DNA from: an uncultured Caulobacterales bacterium
GTDB taxonomy: Bacteria; Pseudomonadota; Alphaproteobacteria; Caulobacterales; Caulobacteraceae
NCBI GenBank assembly: GCA_903858185.1
Contig: CAIOHT010000050.1
Coordinates: 1 to 55,036, forward strand
Length of the DNA stretch: 55,036 nucleotides
Reading direction: 5' to 3'
Shown here: positions 36,394-45,200 of the stretch, piece after piece
Layout: the number at the start of each line of letters is the position of its first letter
Numbering within the stretch: position 1 is the stretch's first letter
Position numbers and translations under genes: made by a program
Notes under the pieces: generated by a model
Database searches by the model: none
Seen by the model: the letters and a program-made list of their open reading frames with translations, nothing else
Told to the model about the DNA's origin: nothing

Positions 36394-37572
36394 GTGAGCA
36401 CGCCCGGACAGCCCGTCGACGCCCGCGCCCTCGTCCAGCAGGCCATCGAGGCCCTGCGCAAGGGCGATCCCGCGACCGGCCGCGACCGGTTCCAGCAGGT
36501 GATCGCTTCGGGCGTCGCCGACGCCTCGGTCTGGCTGGGCCTGGCCCTCGCCCTGCGCGGCACCAACGACAAGGAAGGCAGCCTCGTCGCCATCGAGCAG
36601 GCCCTGAAGCTGGAGCCGCGCAACATCCGCGCCCGGGTGATGAAGGCTGACCATTACGCCGAGATGGGCGACGCCCGCGCGGCCTCGGCCTTCTATGCCT
36701 CGGTGGTCCGCGCCGCCCCGCCGCCTGAACAGCTGCCGCCGGAGCTGCGCAACGAGGTCGCCCGCGCGGAGGTGATGAGCCGCCGCTACGCCGCCGACTA
36801 CGAGGTGTTCCTGCGCGACCGGCTCTCCGGTCTGGCTTTCGCCGATGACAGCGCCTTCGCCCAGTCGCTCGACCTGATGCTGGGCAAGAAGCAGATCTAC
36901 CTGCAGCAGCCCAAGCACTTCTATTTCCCGGGCCTGCCCCAGACCCAGTTCTATGACCGGGCGCAGTTTCCCTGGCTCGACGCAGTCGAGGCGGCCACCG
37001 ACGCGATCCGCGCCGAGCTGCTGGAGGTGATGAAGGATCACGCCGCCTTCACCCCCTATCTGGAAAGCCGCGCCGACCGGCCGTTCCAGGACGTCCATGG
37101 GATGCTCGACAACCCGGACTGGAGCGCCTTCTACCTTTGGAAGAACGGCGAGCCGGTCGCCGACAACATCGCCCGCTGCCCGAACACCATGGCCGCCCTG
37201 GCCGGCGCCCCGCTGGCCCGGATCAAGGGCCGCACGCCGTCGGTGCTGTTTTCGCTGCTGCGGCCGGGTGCGGTGATCCCGCCGCACCATGGCTTCGTCA
37301 ACACCCGCCTGATCTGCCACCTGCCGCTGATCGTGCCGGAGGGCTGCGCCTTTAGGGTCGGCAACGACACCCGGCCCTGGCGCGAGGGCAAGGCCTGGCT
37401 GTTCGACGACACGATTGAGCACGAGGCCTGGAACCGCAGCAACGAGACCCGCGTGATCCTGCTGTTCGACGTCTGGCGGCCGGAACTGTCTGACGAGGAG
37501 CGGGCGCTGGTCGCAACGATGTTCGAGGCCATCGACGCCTATGGCGGCGGCGGTGGCGAATGGAGCGTTTGA
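36394..37572 (+). CDS. TPR plus aspartyl/asparaginyl beta-hydroxylase-like protein
   Basis: 392 residues from GTG 36394, next to the oxidoreductase stop. The first about 130 residues are TPR-like (ASVWLGLALALRGTNDKEGSLVAIEQALKLEP). The C-terminal domain matches Asp_Arg_Hydrox: PHHGFVNTRLICHLPL, a GCAFRVGNDTRPWREG strand and DDTIEHEAWNRS. This supplies the His residues of a 2-oxoglutarate/Fe(II) oxygenase site. The target is unknown. Confidence 0.88.
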   Translation: MSTPGQPVDARALVQQAIEALRKGDPATGRDRFQQVIASGVADASVWLGLALALRGTNDKEGSLVAIEQALKLEPRNIRARVMKADHYAEMGDARAASAFYASVVRAAPPPEQLPPELRNEVARAEVMSRRYAADYEVFLRDRLSGLAFADDSAFAQSLDLMLGKKQIYLQQPKHFYFPGLPQTQFYDRAQFPWLDAVEAATDAIRAELLEVMKDHAAFTPYLESRADRPFQDVHGMLDNPDWSAFYLWKNGEPVADNIARCPNTMAALAGAPLARIKGRTPSVLFSLLRPGAVIPPHHGFVNTRLICHLPLIVPEGCAFRVGNDTRPWREGKAWLFDDTIEHEAWNRSNETRVILLFDVWRPELSDEERALVATMFEAIDAYGGGGGEWSV

Positions 37573-37658
37573 GCCGTTTTTCGTCCGGTAGGCGTCGCGG
37601 CAAATGAACGCCGTTTCCTTTGTCCGGGAACGGCTCTATATGACCAATCCAACATCCC

Positions 37659-37678
37659 GCCCGGCCGAAAGGCCGGGC
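37659..37678 (+). promoter_or_regulatory. GNRA-loop hairpin in the trcR leader
   Basis: GCCCGGCC-GAAA-GGCCGGGC, an 8-bp perfect stem with a GAAA tetraloop, 22 bp before the trcR ATG. It has no T-run, so it is not an obvious terminator, and it may affect transcript stability or translation. Confidence 0.5.
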
Positions 37679-37700
37679 GCCGTCGTATCTGGAGCACGAC

Positions 37701-38399
37701 ATGTCCGACCAAATCCTGATGCCGAAGGCGACCGCCGTCTGGCTCGTGGACAATACCTCGCTGACCTTTGAGCAGATCGCCGACTTCTGCGGCCTGCACC
37801 GTCTGGAAGTCCGCGGCATTGCCGACGGCGAAGTGGCGCGCGACATCCGCGGCGCCGACCCGATCGCCAACGGCCAGCTGAACCGCGAAGAGCTCGACAA
37901 GGCCGGCGCCGATCCCGCCTACCGCATGGTCGCCCAGGTCAGCCGCCATGCCGCGCTGCTCAAGCCGGTGAAGAAGGCCCCGCACTACACGCCCGTGTCG
38001 CGCCGCCAGGATCGCCCGGACGCCATCAAGTGGTTCGTCACCCACCATCCGGAAGTGACCGACGCCCAGATCGCCCGCCTGCTGGGCACGACCAAGTCGA
38101 CCATCGAGTCGGTGCGCACGCGCGCCCACTGGAACAGCGCCAACATCAAGGCCGTCGACCCGGTGACGCTTGGCCTGACGACGCAGATCGACCTGGACGC
38201 CCTGGTGCGCAAGGCGGCCGACAAGAAGGCCAAGGACGACGCCCGCAAGGGTATCGTGGCCCCCGACGGCGCGACCCTGAAGTCCGCCGCCGAAGCGGAC
38301 GTCGAGCCTGAAGTCGAGACCGACGAGGAAGTCGCCGGCCATGTCGACCTGAAGAACGTCTTCCAGGACCGTGACGACGACGACGGCGACGAGGACTAG
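37701..38399 (+). CDS. trcR: TrcR-like cell-cycle regulator (DUF1013)
   Basis: 232 residues. DUF1013 blocks: LMPKATAVWLVDNTSLTFEQIADFCGLHRLEVRGIADGE at the start and a second helix-turn-helix-like region, ITHH-type HPEVTDAQIARLLGTTKSTIESVR, then an acidic tail (DRDDDDGDED). TrcR is a conserved alphaproteobacterial regulator associated with RNA polymerase in the control of cell-cycle genes. It is monocistronic, with a structured leader and a hairpin after the stop. Confidence 0.88.
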   Translation: MSDQILMPKATAVWLVDNTSLTFEQIADFCGLHRLEVRGIADGEVARDIRGADPIANGQLNREELDKAGADPAYRMVAQVSRHAALLKPVKKAPHYTPVSRRQDRPDAIKWFVTHHPEVTDAQIARLLGTTKSTIESVRTRAHWNSANIKAVDPVTLGLTTQIDLDALVRKAADKKAKDDARKGIVAPDGATLKSAAEADVEPEVETDEEVAGHVDLKNVFQDRDDDDGDED

Positions 38400-38407
38400 A
38401 ACCCGGA

Positions 38408-38435
38408 GGGGATATGCACGTCCGTGCGTGTCCCC
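38408..38435. repeat. GGGGACATG hairpin repeat, copy 4
   Basis: GGGGATATGCACG-TC-CGTGCGTGTCCCC, 28 bp, between the convergent ends of trcR and the TSUP gene. Confidence 0.75.
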
Positions 38436-38441
38436 GCGCCG

Positions 38442-39227
38442 TCAGACGATGCCGACGTGCCGCGCCGTCTGATAGCCGGCGAGCAGCAGCACCAGCACGC
38501 CGACGGCGCAGGTCAGTATCCTGACCGGCACGAGACGGACCACATAGCCGGCCAGAGGCGCGGCGAGCAGACCCCCGACAATCAGACCGCCCACGGCGGT
38601 CGCGTGCGACGCCAGCGCGCCGGCGTTCTCCCAGTGTCCCGTGAGCAGGGCGGCGAGGAAGGTGGCCGATATGGTGGCGGTGACGAAGAACTCGGCCGTA
38701 TTGGCCGTGCCGATGCTCAGCCGCGGCTCAGCGCCGGCGCCGACCATCGTGGAGGTCACCGTCGGGCCCCAGCCGCCGCCGCCGACCGCGTCAAGGAACC
38801 CGCCGACAACACCGAGGGGTCCGCTCAGCCGCACCGGAAAGGGACGGATCGAGATGGTCCGCCAGGCCCGGTAGAGGATCGCGACGCCCATGAGCGCGAG
38901 ATAAGCGGTGATGAAGGGTTTGAGGACGTCGCCGTCGATCGAGGTCAGCAGGAAGGCCCCCGCGGCGCCGCCGATGCACCCGCCCACGGCAAGCGGTGCA
39001 AAGAGCTTCCAGTTGACGTTCCTGTTGACCGCATGGGAGCCGGCCGAGGCGGCGGTGGTGAACACCTCTGCGGCGTGCACGCTGGCCGAGGCCATCGCCG
39101 GCGGGACTCCGAAAGCCAGCAACACCGTCGATGAAATGACCCCGTAGGCCATGCCCAACGCCCCGTCGACCGACTGGGCGAGGAAGCCGACGAGAAGGAA
39201 CAGCAAAAAAACTTCCAAGGGCCGCAC
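38442..39227 (-). CDS. TSUP (TauE/SafE) family permease
   Basis: 261 residues with about eight hydrophobic helices. Characteristic segments: AQSVDGALGMAYGVISS, PPAMASASVHAAEVFTT and GPLGVVGGFLDAVGGGGWGP. The family exports sulfite or organosulfonates and related anions. GTG 39227 begins the frame; TTG 39218 has better spacing from GGAG and may be the real start. Confidence 0.85.
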   Translation of the reverse strand: MRPLEVFLLFLLVGFLAQSVDGALGMAYGVISSTVLLAFGVPPAMASASVHAAEVFTTAASAGSHAVNRNVNWKLFAPLAVGGCIGGAAGAFLLTSIDGDVLKPFITAYLALMGVAILYRAWRTISIRPFPVRLSGPLGVVGGFLDAVGGGGWGPTVTSTMVGAGAEPRLSIGTANTAEFFVTATISATFLAALLTGHWENAGALASHATAVGGLIVGGLLAAPLAGYVVRLVPVRILTCAVGVLVLLLAGYQTARHVGIV

Positions 39228-39438
39228 TCCGACTGGAGGACGACGCTAGCTGGAAATCCTACCAATCCGACAGGGATAAAATCTACATCGGGTCCCAGCA
39301 TGTCTTAACGATGGCCAGAGCCCAGTGCTCCTGGCCACCGGACCCTGCAGAGTCCGATGCTGTCCCGGGATTCAGGAGCAAAACCGGGCCAACGCCCCGC
39401 CCTTCATGAGCGAGGCCGGAGCGTCGAACCGGTCAGGG

Positions 39439-39456
39439 GCCCGGCCGAAGCCGGGC
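39439..39456. terminator. Hairpin downstream of the small DUF465 gene
   Basis: GCCCGGC-CGAA-GCCGGGC, followed on the minus side by the DUF465 stop 6 bp away. No clear T-run; possible transcription end. Confidence 0.4.
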
Positions 39457-39462
39457 GATTGA

Positions 39463-39636
39463 TCAGTGAACCCGCAGGCGGAGGGATTCGATTTCTTCCT
39501 TGAGGCGGAGTTTCTGTCGCTTGAGTTCCTTGAGGCGGAGCTCATCCGCCGAAGGTCGTCTCATCTCGTCGTGGATCAACCGCTCGAGAGTCTGATGACG
39601 ATTACCAAGTTCGCGAATGCGAGCATCCAGCGCCAT
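39463..39636 (-). CDS. DUF465/YdcH-type small coiled-coil protein (57 aa)
   Basis: 57 residues: ALDARIRELGNRHQTLERLIHDEMRRP then ELRLKELKRQKLRLKEEIESLR, the two-helix pattern of DUF465. It lies divergent from ubiX; a second DUF465 gene lies on the other side of the ubiX unit. Function unknown. Confidence 0.85.
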   Translation of the reverse strand: MALDARIRELGNRHQTLERLIHDEMRRPSADELRLKELKRQKLRLKEEIESLRLRVH

Positions 39637-39771
39637 TCCTCGGCTCCTCTTCTGTGACAGAATTATTGAACACCCGTCTCGGGCGAGAGTCAGATCACAA
39701 AGGGTTGCGCTTGATGGCGAAGGCGTTGCGGGCTTTCGCGCGTTCATGTGTGCGCGTAGAGGGGGTGGGAA

Positions 39772-40371
39772 ATGACCGTAACAGCGCGCAAAAAACTCGT
39801 GGTGGGGATCTCCGGCGCGTCCGGGGTGGCCTACGGCTTGCGGACCCTCGACGCCTGCCGCGAGCTCGGCGTCGAGAGCCATCTGATTCTGTCCAAGGCG
39901 GCTGTCCTGACCCTGACCCAGGAAACCGACCGCACGCTCGCCGACGTCAACGCCATGGCGGATGTGGTCCACAAGGTCGGCGACGTCGGCGCTTCGGTGG
40001 CCTCCGGCTCCTTCCGGGCGCTGGGGATGATCATTGCCCCCTGTTCGGTGCGGACGATGAGCGAGATCGCGACGGGCGTGACCTCCAGCCTCCTGACCCG
40101 CGCCGCGGATGTGACGCTCAAGGAGCGCCGGCCGCTGGTGCTGATGGTGCGCGAGACACCGTTCCACCTTGGCCACCTGCGCACCATGGTCCGGCTGGCC
40201 GAGATGGGCGCGACCATCGCTCCGCCGCTGCCGGCCTTCTACGCCATGCCGCGGTCCATCGCCGAGATGATCGACCAGTCGGTCGGCCGCGCCCTCGACC
40301 TGTTCGGTCTCGACTGGAAGCCGGTGAAGCGCTGGGGCGAAGACCTCGATCCGATCGTGAGCGGACAGTGA
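39772..40371 (+). CDS. ubiX: UbiX flavin prenyltransferase
   Basis: 199 residues: VVGISGASGVAYGLRTLDACRELGV at the start, SGSFRALGMIIAPCSVRTMSEIATG, and VRETPFHLGHLRTMVRLAEMGATIAPPLPAFY. It makes the prenylated FMN cofactor needed by the UbiD decarboxylase in ubiquinone synthesis. Its TGA overlaps the GTG of the next gene. Confidence 0.95.
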   Translation: MTVTARKKLVVGISGASGVAYGLRTLDACRELGVESHLILSKAAVLTLTQETDRTLADVNAMADVVHKVGDVGASVASGSFRALGMIIAPCSVRTMSEIATGVTSSLLTRAADVTLKERRPLVLMVRETPFHLGHLRTMVRLAEMGATIAPPLPAFYAMPRSIAEMIDQSVGRALDLFGLDWKPVKRWGEDLDPIVSGQ

Positions 40372-40814
40372 GCGGCGCCCTTTGGGCCTGGACGCTCGAC
40401 ACCTATGACCGTCCCGGCGTCGCCGAGGCGACGCTGGCGCTGCAGGACGAGCACGGCTTCAACACCGCCTACCTGCTGTGGGCCGTCTGGGCGGACCCGG
40501 ATCGCGAGATCCTGGCCAATGGCGTCCAGACGACGGTGCTCTGGGACGAGACGGTGCTCTGGCCGCTACGCAATGTCCGTCGCGCCCTAAAGGGCCACCG
40601 CCCGCCGTTCGCCGACGCGCCGCGCGTAGCTCTGCGCGAGGACGTCAAGGCGGCCGAACTCCGCGCGGAACGGACGCTGATGGAAACGCTGGAATCGTTC
40701 GGCGGCCCGGCGTCGAACGTCGACATCATGGCGGCCCTGACCCGCGCGGCGATGGCCTGGTGTGGCCAGGCGCCGGCCGCCCCGCTGAAACGCCTCGCGG
40801 AAGCTCTGGCGTGA
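40368..40814 (+). CDS. TIGR02444-family protein
   Basis: 148 residues from GTG overlapping the ubiX stop (GTGA). The start ALWAWTLDTYDRPGVAEATLALQDEHGFNTAYLLWAVW is typical of TIGR02444/DUF2390. Helical, cytoplasmic, function unknown. Coupled to ubiX. Confidence 0.85.
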   Translation: MSGALWAWTLDTYDRPGVAEATLALQDEHGFNTAYLLWAVWADPDREILANGVQTTVLWDETVLWPLRNVRRALKGHRPPFADAPRVALREDVKAAELRAERTLMETLESFGGPASNVDIMAALTRAAMAWCGQAPAAPLKRLAEALA

Positions 40815-40861
40815 CGCGGATGCCGGCTGTATTTTCCCGCTGGTGAGGGAGCGCGCCGACC

Positions 40862-41086
40862 ATGAATGACGACGATGGGCTGTACGTCATGCCCAACATG
40901 GAGGTGCGTGGCCGCCTGATGGAGCTGCGTCAGCGGCACCAGGATCTCGACGCCGCCGTCGCCGCGCTGATTGAAAAGCCGCTCCCCGACCAGCTCCAGA
41001 TCGCCCGGCTGAAGAAGCAGAAACTGATCCTGCGCGACCAGATCACCAAGCTGGAAAACCAGCTGACCCCGGACATCATCGCCTAG
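40862..41086 (+). CDS. DUF465/YdcH-type small coiled-coil protein (74 aa)
   Basis: 74 residues: NMEVRGRLMELRQRHQDLDAAVAAL and IARLKKQKLILRDQITKLENQL. It is longer than, and clearly related to, the 57-residue copy at 39463-39636. It is followed by two tandem hairpins. Confidence 0.85.
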   Translation: MNDDDGLYVMPNMEVRGRLMELRQRHQDLDAAVAALIEKPLPDQLQIARLKKQKLILRDQITKLENQLTPDIIA

Positions 41087-41100
41087 GTCTTTCCTCTCCC

Positions 41101-41137
41101 GACCTGCTCCGCAGGTCGCCTTCTCCCTCCGGGAGAA
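41101..41137. repeat. Two tandem short hairpins
   Basis: GACCTGC-TCC-GCAGGTC (41101-41117) and TTCTCCC-TCC-GGGAGAA (41121-41137) fill the gap between the DUF465 gene and the next gene. Confidence 0.6.
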
Positions 41138-41181
41138 GAGAGATAGGCTCCCCCCGGATACACCCTGGGGAGGGATCACTG

Positions 41182-41622
41182 ATGAACCTCGAAACCATCT
41201 TCTCCGCCATGAGCTTTCTCGCCATGGCCGGCTGGCTCTGTCTGGCGCTCGCGCCCGTGCGGAGACCGGCCCTGGTCGGCGCGGCCCGGGTCGTCGCGGC
41301 GCTGTTGAGCCTCGCCTATGTGATCCTGATCTATCAGGCCCTGTCGTCACCGGACGCGCCGGCGGGCGGCGGGTTCAACTCGCTCGCCGGGGTGATGATC
41401 CTGATGTCGACGCCCACCGCGATGCTGCCGGGCTGGATCCACTACCTGGCGTTCGACCTGTGGGTCGGGACCTGGCAGGCGGAGGACGCGCCGAAGAGCC
41501 GCGTGCCGCACTGGCTGCTGCTGCCGATCCTGGCCCTGACCTTCATGTTCGGCCCGGCCGGCCTGCTGGCCTATCTCGTCGTGCGACTGGTCATGAGCCG
41601 CATGAGGCCCAAAGCCGCCTGA
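41182..41622 (+). CDS. ABA4-like membrane protein (DUF4281)
   Basis: 146 residues with four hydrophobic helices. IHYLAFDLWVGTWQAED and FMFGPAGLLAYLVVR are typical of the ABA4-like/DUF4281 family. The plant member is needed for neoxanthin formation; the bacterial role is unknown. AGGG precedes the ATG. Confidence 0.85.
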   Translation: MNLETIFSAMSFLAMAGWLCLALAPVRRPALVGAARVVAALLSLAYVILIYQALSSPDAPAGGGFNSLAGVMILMSTPTAMLPGWIHYLAFDLWVGTWQAEDAPKSRVPHWLLLPILALTFMFGPAGLLAYLVVRLVMSRMRPKAA

Positions 41623-42174
41623 TCAGGGCCTGGCTGCGGCCTTCGCGGCCTCCTGGATGCCGGCGATCTGGACGGTGAAATAGGGCGGGTGACCCTTCCG
41701 CTCCAGGTCGTTGTCATACCATTTCAGCAGCGCCACCGCCTCGGCGGGCTGGCCCTTGCGGACCAGTTGGCGGGCGAGGTCGCCGCGCACGTCGACGAGG
41801 CTCGCGACGATCTGCAGCGACTTCTTGTTGTAGTAGATGGCGTGGTCGAGGCTGCCGGTCGCGTCCAGGCTCCTGGCGTAGAAAGCGAACAGGTCGTAGG
41901 TCACCTGACCGGCCTTCACCGCCGTATCGTAGAACGGCAGGCTTTCGCGGTGCTTGCCCGCCTTGGTCAGGGTGATGGCCAGCACCGCCGTACTCTCGCT
42001 GTCCGTCGGGTACTGCTTCAGATAGCCGCGCAGATTGGCCTCGGCGCAGGCCAGGTCGTTGTCCCGAAGACAGGTCATCGCGGTGTCCTTGCTGGCGGGC
42101 GCCGGTGCGGGCGGGGCCTTTTCGCAACCGGCAAGGGCCAGAACCCCGATCAGGGCGGCGTATGCGAACTTCAT
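41623..42174 (-). CDS. TPR-containing lipoprotein
   Basis: 183 residues with lipobox LAGC (ALIGVLALAGC) and then tetratricopeptide-like helices (LACAEANLRGYLKQYPTDSES, HRESLPFYDTAVKAGQ). ATG 42174 has GGGGG upstream. Its stop is directly adjacent to the stop of the convergent ABA4-like gene. Confidence 0.8.
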   Translation of the reverse strand: MKFAYAALIGVLALAGCEKAPPAPAPASKDTAMTCLRDNDLACAEANLRGYLKQYPTDSESTAVLAITLTKAGKHRESLPFYDTAVKAGQVTYDLFAFYARSLDATGSLDHAIYYNKKSLQIVASLVDVRGDLARQLVRKGQPAEAVALLKWYDNDLERKGHPPYFTVQIAGIQEAAKAAARP

Positions 42175-42264
42175 CGGCAATCCCCCGTAGCGATGCACAG
42201 ACAGCCCGGAAGGCCAAACTGGCGAAGGGCTTCGAATAAACCGGTTACGGGCGGGGGGCGCACT

Positions 42265-45200
42265 TCACCAGCTGTCCACCCAGCGCCGCGCCGGCTTCGT
42301 GCGGGCCGGGCAGCTGTCGAGGCCGCGGGTGATCCAGCGGCGGGTCTCGGCAGGGTCGATGACGGCGTCGATCTCCAGGGCGGCGGCCATGCTGGTCGCC
42401 TTGCCGGCGGCGTAGAGGCGGCCGACCAGCTGCTCGAACAGGGCCTTGTTCTTCTCGGGGTCGGTCTCGGCGGCCAGCTCCTTGCTGTAGCCGAGGCGGA
42501 CGGCGCCCTCGAGCCCCATGCCGCCGAACTCGCCGGTCGGCCAGCTGGCGATGAACACCGGGGCATGGAAGCCGCCGCCGGCCATGGCCTGGGCGCCGAG
42601 GCCATAGCCCTTGCGCAGGACGATGCAGAACAGCGGCGTGCCCAGCTTGGCGCCGGCGATGAACTGGCGGCTGACCCGGCGCACGGCGCCGGCCGCCTCG
42701 CTGTCCGGCCCGACCATGAACCCCGGCGTGTCGCACAGGCTGACGACCGGCAGGTCGAAGGCGTCGCACAGTTGCAGGAAGCGGGCGGCCTTCTCGGCGC
42801 CGTCGCAGTCGATAGCCCCGCCCAGATGCCGCGGATCATTGGCCATCAGCCCCATCGGCCGGCCCTCGATCCGCACGAAGCCGGTAATCATTCCGGCCGC
42901 GAAGCCGCGCCGCAGCTCCAGGAAGCTGCCCGCATCGGCCAGGGTCTCGATCAGCGGCCGGATGTCGTAGACCCGCAGGCGGTTCTCCGGGATCGCCCGA
43001 CGCAGATCGCGCTGGTCCGGCGCGGTCCAGTCGGCGACCCGCCCCTGGAAGGTCGACATGGCCTGTTTGGCCAGGGCCGTGGCATGGGCCTCGTCGTCGG
43101 CGAGGATGTCGATCACCCCGTTGGCCCACTGCACATCACTGGGGCCGATGTCGTCCGGTTTGAAGACGCCCAGGCCGCCGCCCTCGATCATCGCCGGACC
43201 GCCCATGCCGAGATTGGAGTCCTTCGTGGCGATGATGATCTCGGACAGCCCGGCGATGGCCGCGTTGCCGGCGAAGCAGCGGCCGGCGACGATGGCGATC
43301 TTGGGCATCTCTCCCGACAGGGAGGCGAACTTGCCGAAGGTGGTGACGTCCAGCCCGGCCACGCCCGTGCCGTCGGTGTCGCCCGGCCGTCCGCCGCCGC
43401 CCTCGGCGTACCAGACCAGCGGCAGCTTCTGGTCCTCGACGATGTGCAGCAGCCGGTCGGTCTTCTTGTGGTTCATGTGCCCCTGGGTGCCGGCCAGAAC
43501 CGTAAAGTCGTAGCTGAGCGCTGCGACCCGGGCCTTTTCCGGCGGGAACAGGTGGCCGTTGATCGCCCCGATGCCGGCGATCAGCCCGTCTGCGGGGGTG
43601 GCCTTGATCAGGTCTTCCAGCGTCCTGCGGCGGCGCTGGGCCGCGATCGTCAGGGCGCCGTATTCGATGAAACTGCCGGGATCGAGCAGGTCGTCGATGT
43701 TCTCCCGCGCCGTCCGGTGACCGGTCCTGCGCCGCTTGGCCACGGCCTCGGGTCGGTTGGCGTCCAGGGTGAAGGCATGTCGGTCGATGACCTCCTGCAG
43801 GTCAGGCCGGATGTGGTCGGGGTCGACCAGCGCCGCCTCGGCCGCCGCGTCCGCCGCGACGTCGGCGGGTTCGAGGAACAGGATCGGCTGGCCCTTCATC
43901 AGGGTCTCGCCCTTGCTTGCGGCGATGCGCACGACCCGGCCACCCTCCGGCGCAGTGACGACGTGCTCCATCTTCATGGCTTCAAGGATGGCGACGGTCT
44001 GGCCGGCGGCGACGAGATCGCCCTCACTGACCTCGATGATCCCGACCGTCGCCTGCAGCGGGGCGGTGACGTTGATCGCGCCGTCGAGCACTTCGAAGGC
44101 TGTCTCGGCGACAACAGGTGCGGCTTCGGCTGTCCGCAGAGCCGGGGCTGGCAGGTTCGCGAGCAACGCCGCCAGGCTGGCTTCCAGGAAGCGCGTCGTC
44201 GCGATCCCGCCGGTGACGGCCGGATCGGCCAGCACGGTGCGCAACAGCGGCGCGTTGGTCTCGACCCCGTCCAGCCGGAATTCACCCAGCGCCCGGGCCG
44301 TTCGGGCGCAGGCGGCGGCCATGGTCTCGCCCCGGCCGATGACCTTGGCCAGCAGGCTGTCGTAGGCGGGGCTGGTGACGTAGCCGGCATAGCCGTAACC
44401 GTCGACGCGTACGCCCGGACCGCTCGGCGGCTCATAGGTCTCCAGCCGTCCGCCGCCGGGCAGGGTCGAGCCGTCGGCGGTCAGGGTCTCCAGATTGACG
44501 CGCGCCTGGACGGCGAAGCCGCGCGGCCTGGGCGCCTCGGCCAGGCCCAGCTGGACCAGGGTCTTGCCCGCCGCCAGCTCGAACTGGATCCGGACCAGGT
44601 CCAGCCCCGTGACCTCCTCGGTGACCGTGTGCTCGACCTGCAGCCGGGCGTTGGTCTCGATGAAGGCGAAGCCACCCTTGCTGTCGACGAGGAATTCCAC
44701 GGTGGCCAGGGTGCGGTATTTGACCGCCGCGCAGAGCTTCTCGGCCGCCTCGTGCAGGGCCTTGCGCAAGGGCTCGGGCAGGATCGCCGGGGCGCTCTCG
44801 ACCAGCTTCTGATTGCGCCGCTGGATCGAGCAGTCGCGGTCGCCCACGGCCAGAACGGCCCGGCCGTCGGCAACGATCTGCACCTCGATGTGGCGCGCGT
44901 CGGCGACCAGCCATTCGGCATAGACCGCGCCGTCGCCGAACGCTGCCTGGGCCTCCCGCGCACAGGCGGCGAGGGCGAACTCGATCTCCGCCTCGGTCTG
45001 GACGATGCGCATGCCGCGCCCGCCGCCGCCGGCCACGGCCTTGAGCATCATCGGGCCGTTTTTTCTGAAGAAGGCCTTGGCGCCGGCCAGATCGATCGGG
45101 CCCGTGCCGGCCAGCACCGGAACCTTGGCCTTGGCCGCCAGGGCGCGGGCCTTCGCCTTGTCTCCGAACAGCTCCAGCGCATCGGCGGCCGGGCCGATGA

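Noticed and set aside
37590-37650. Second EcfG-like promoter before trcR (GGGAACGG)
   Set aside because: The required -10 is absent at the right distance.
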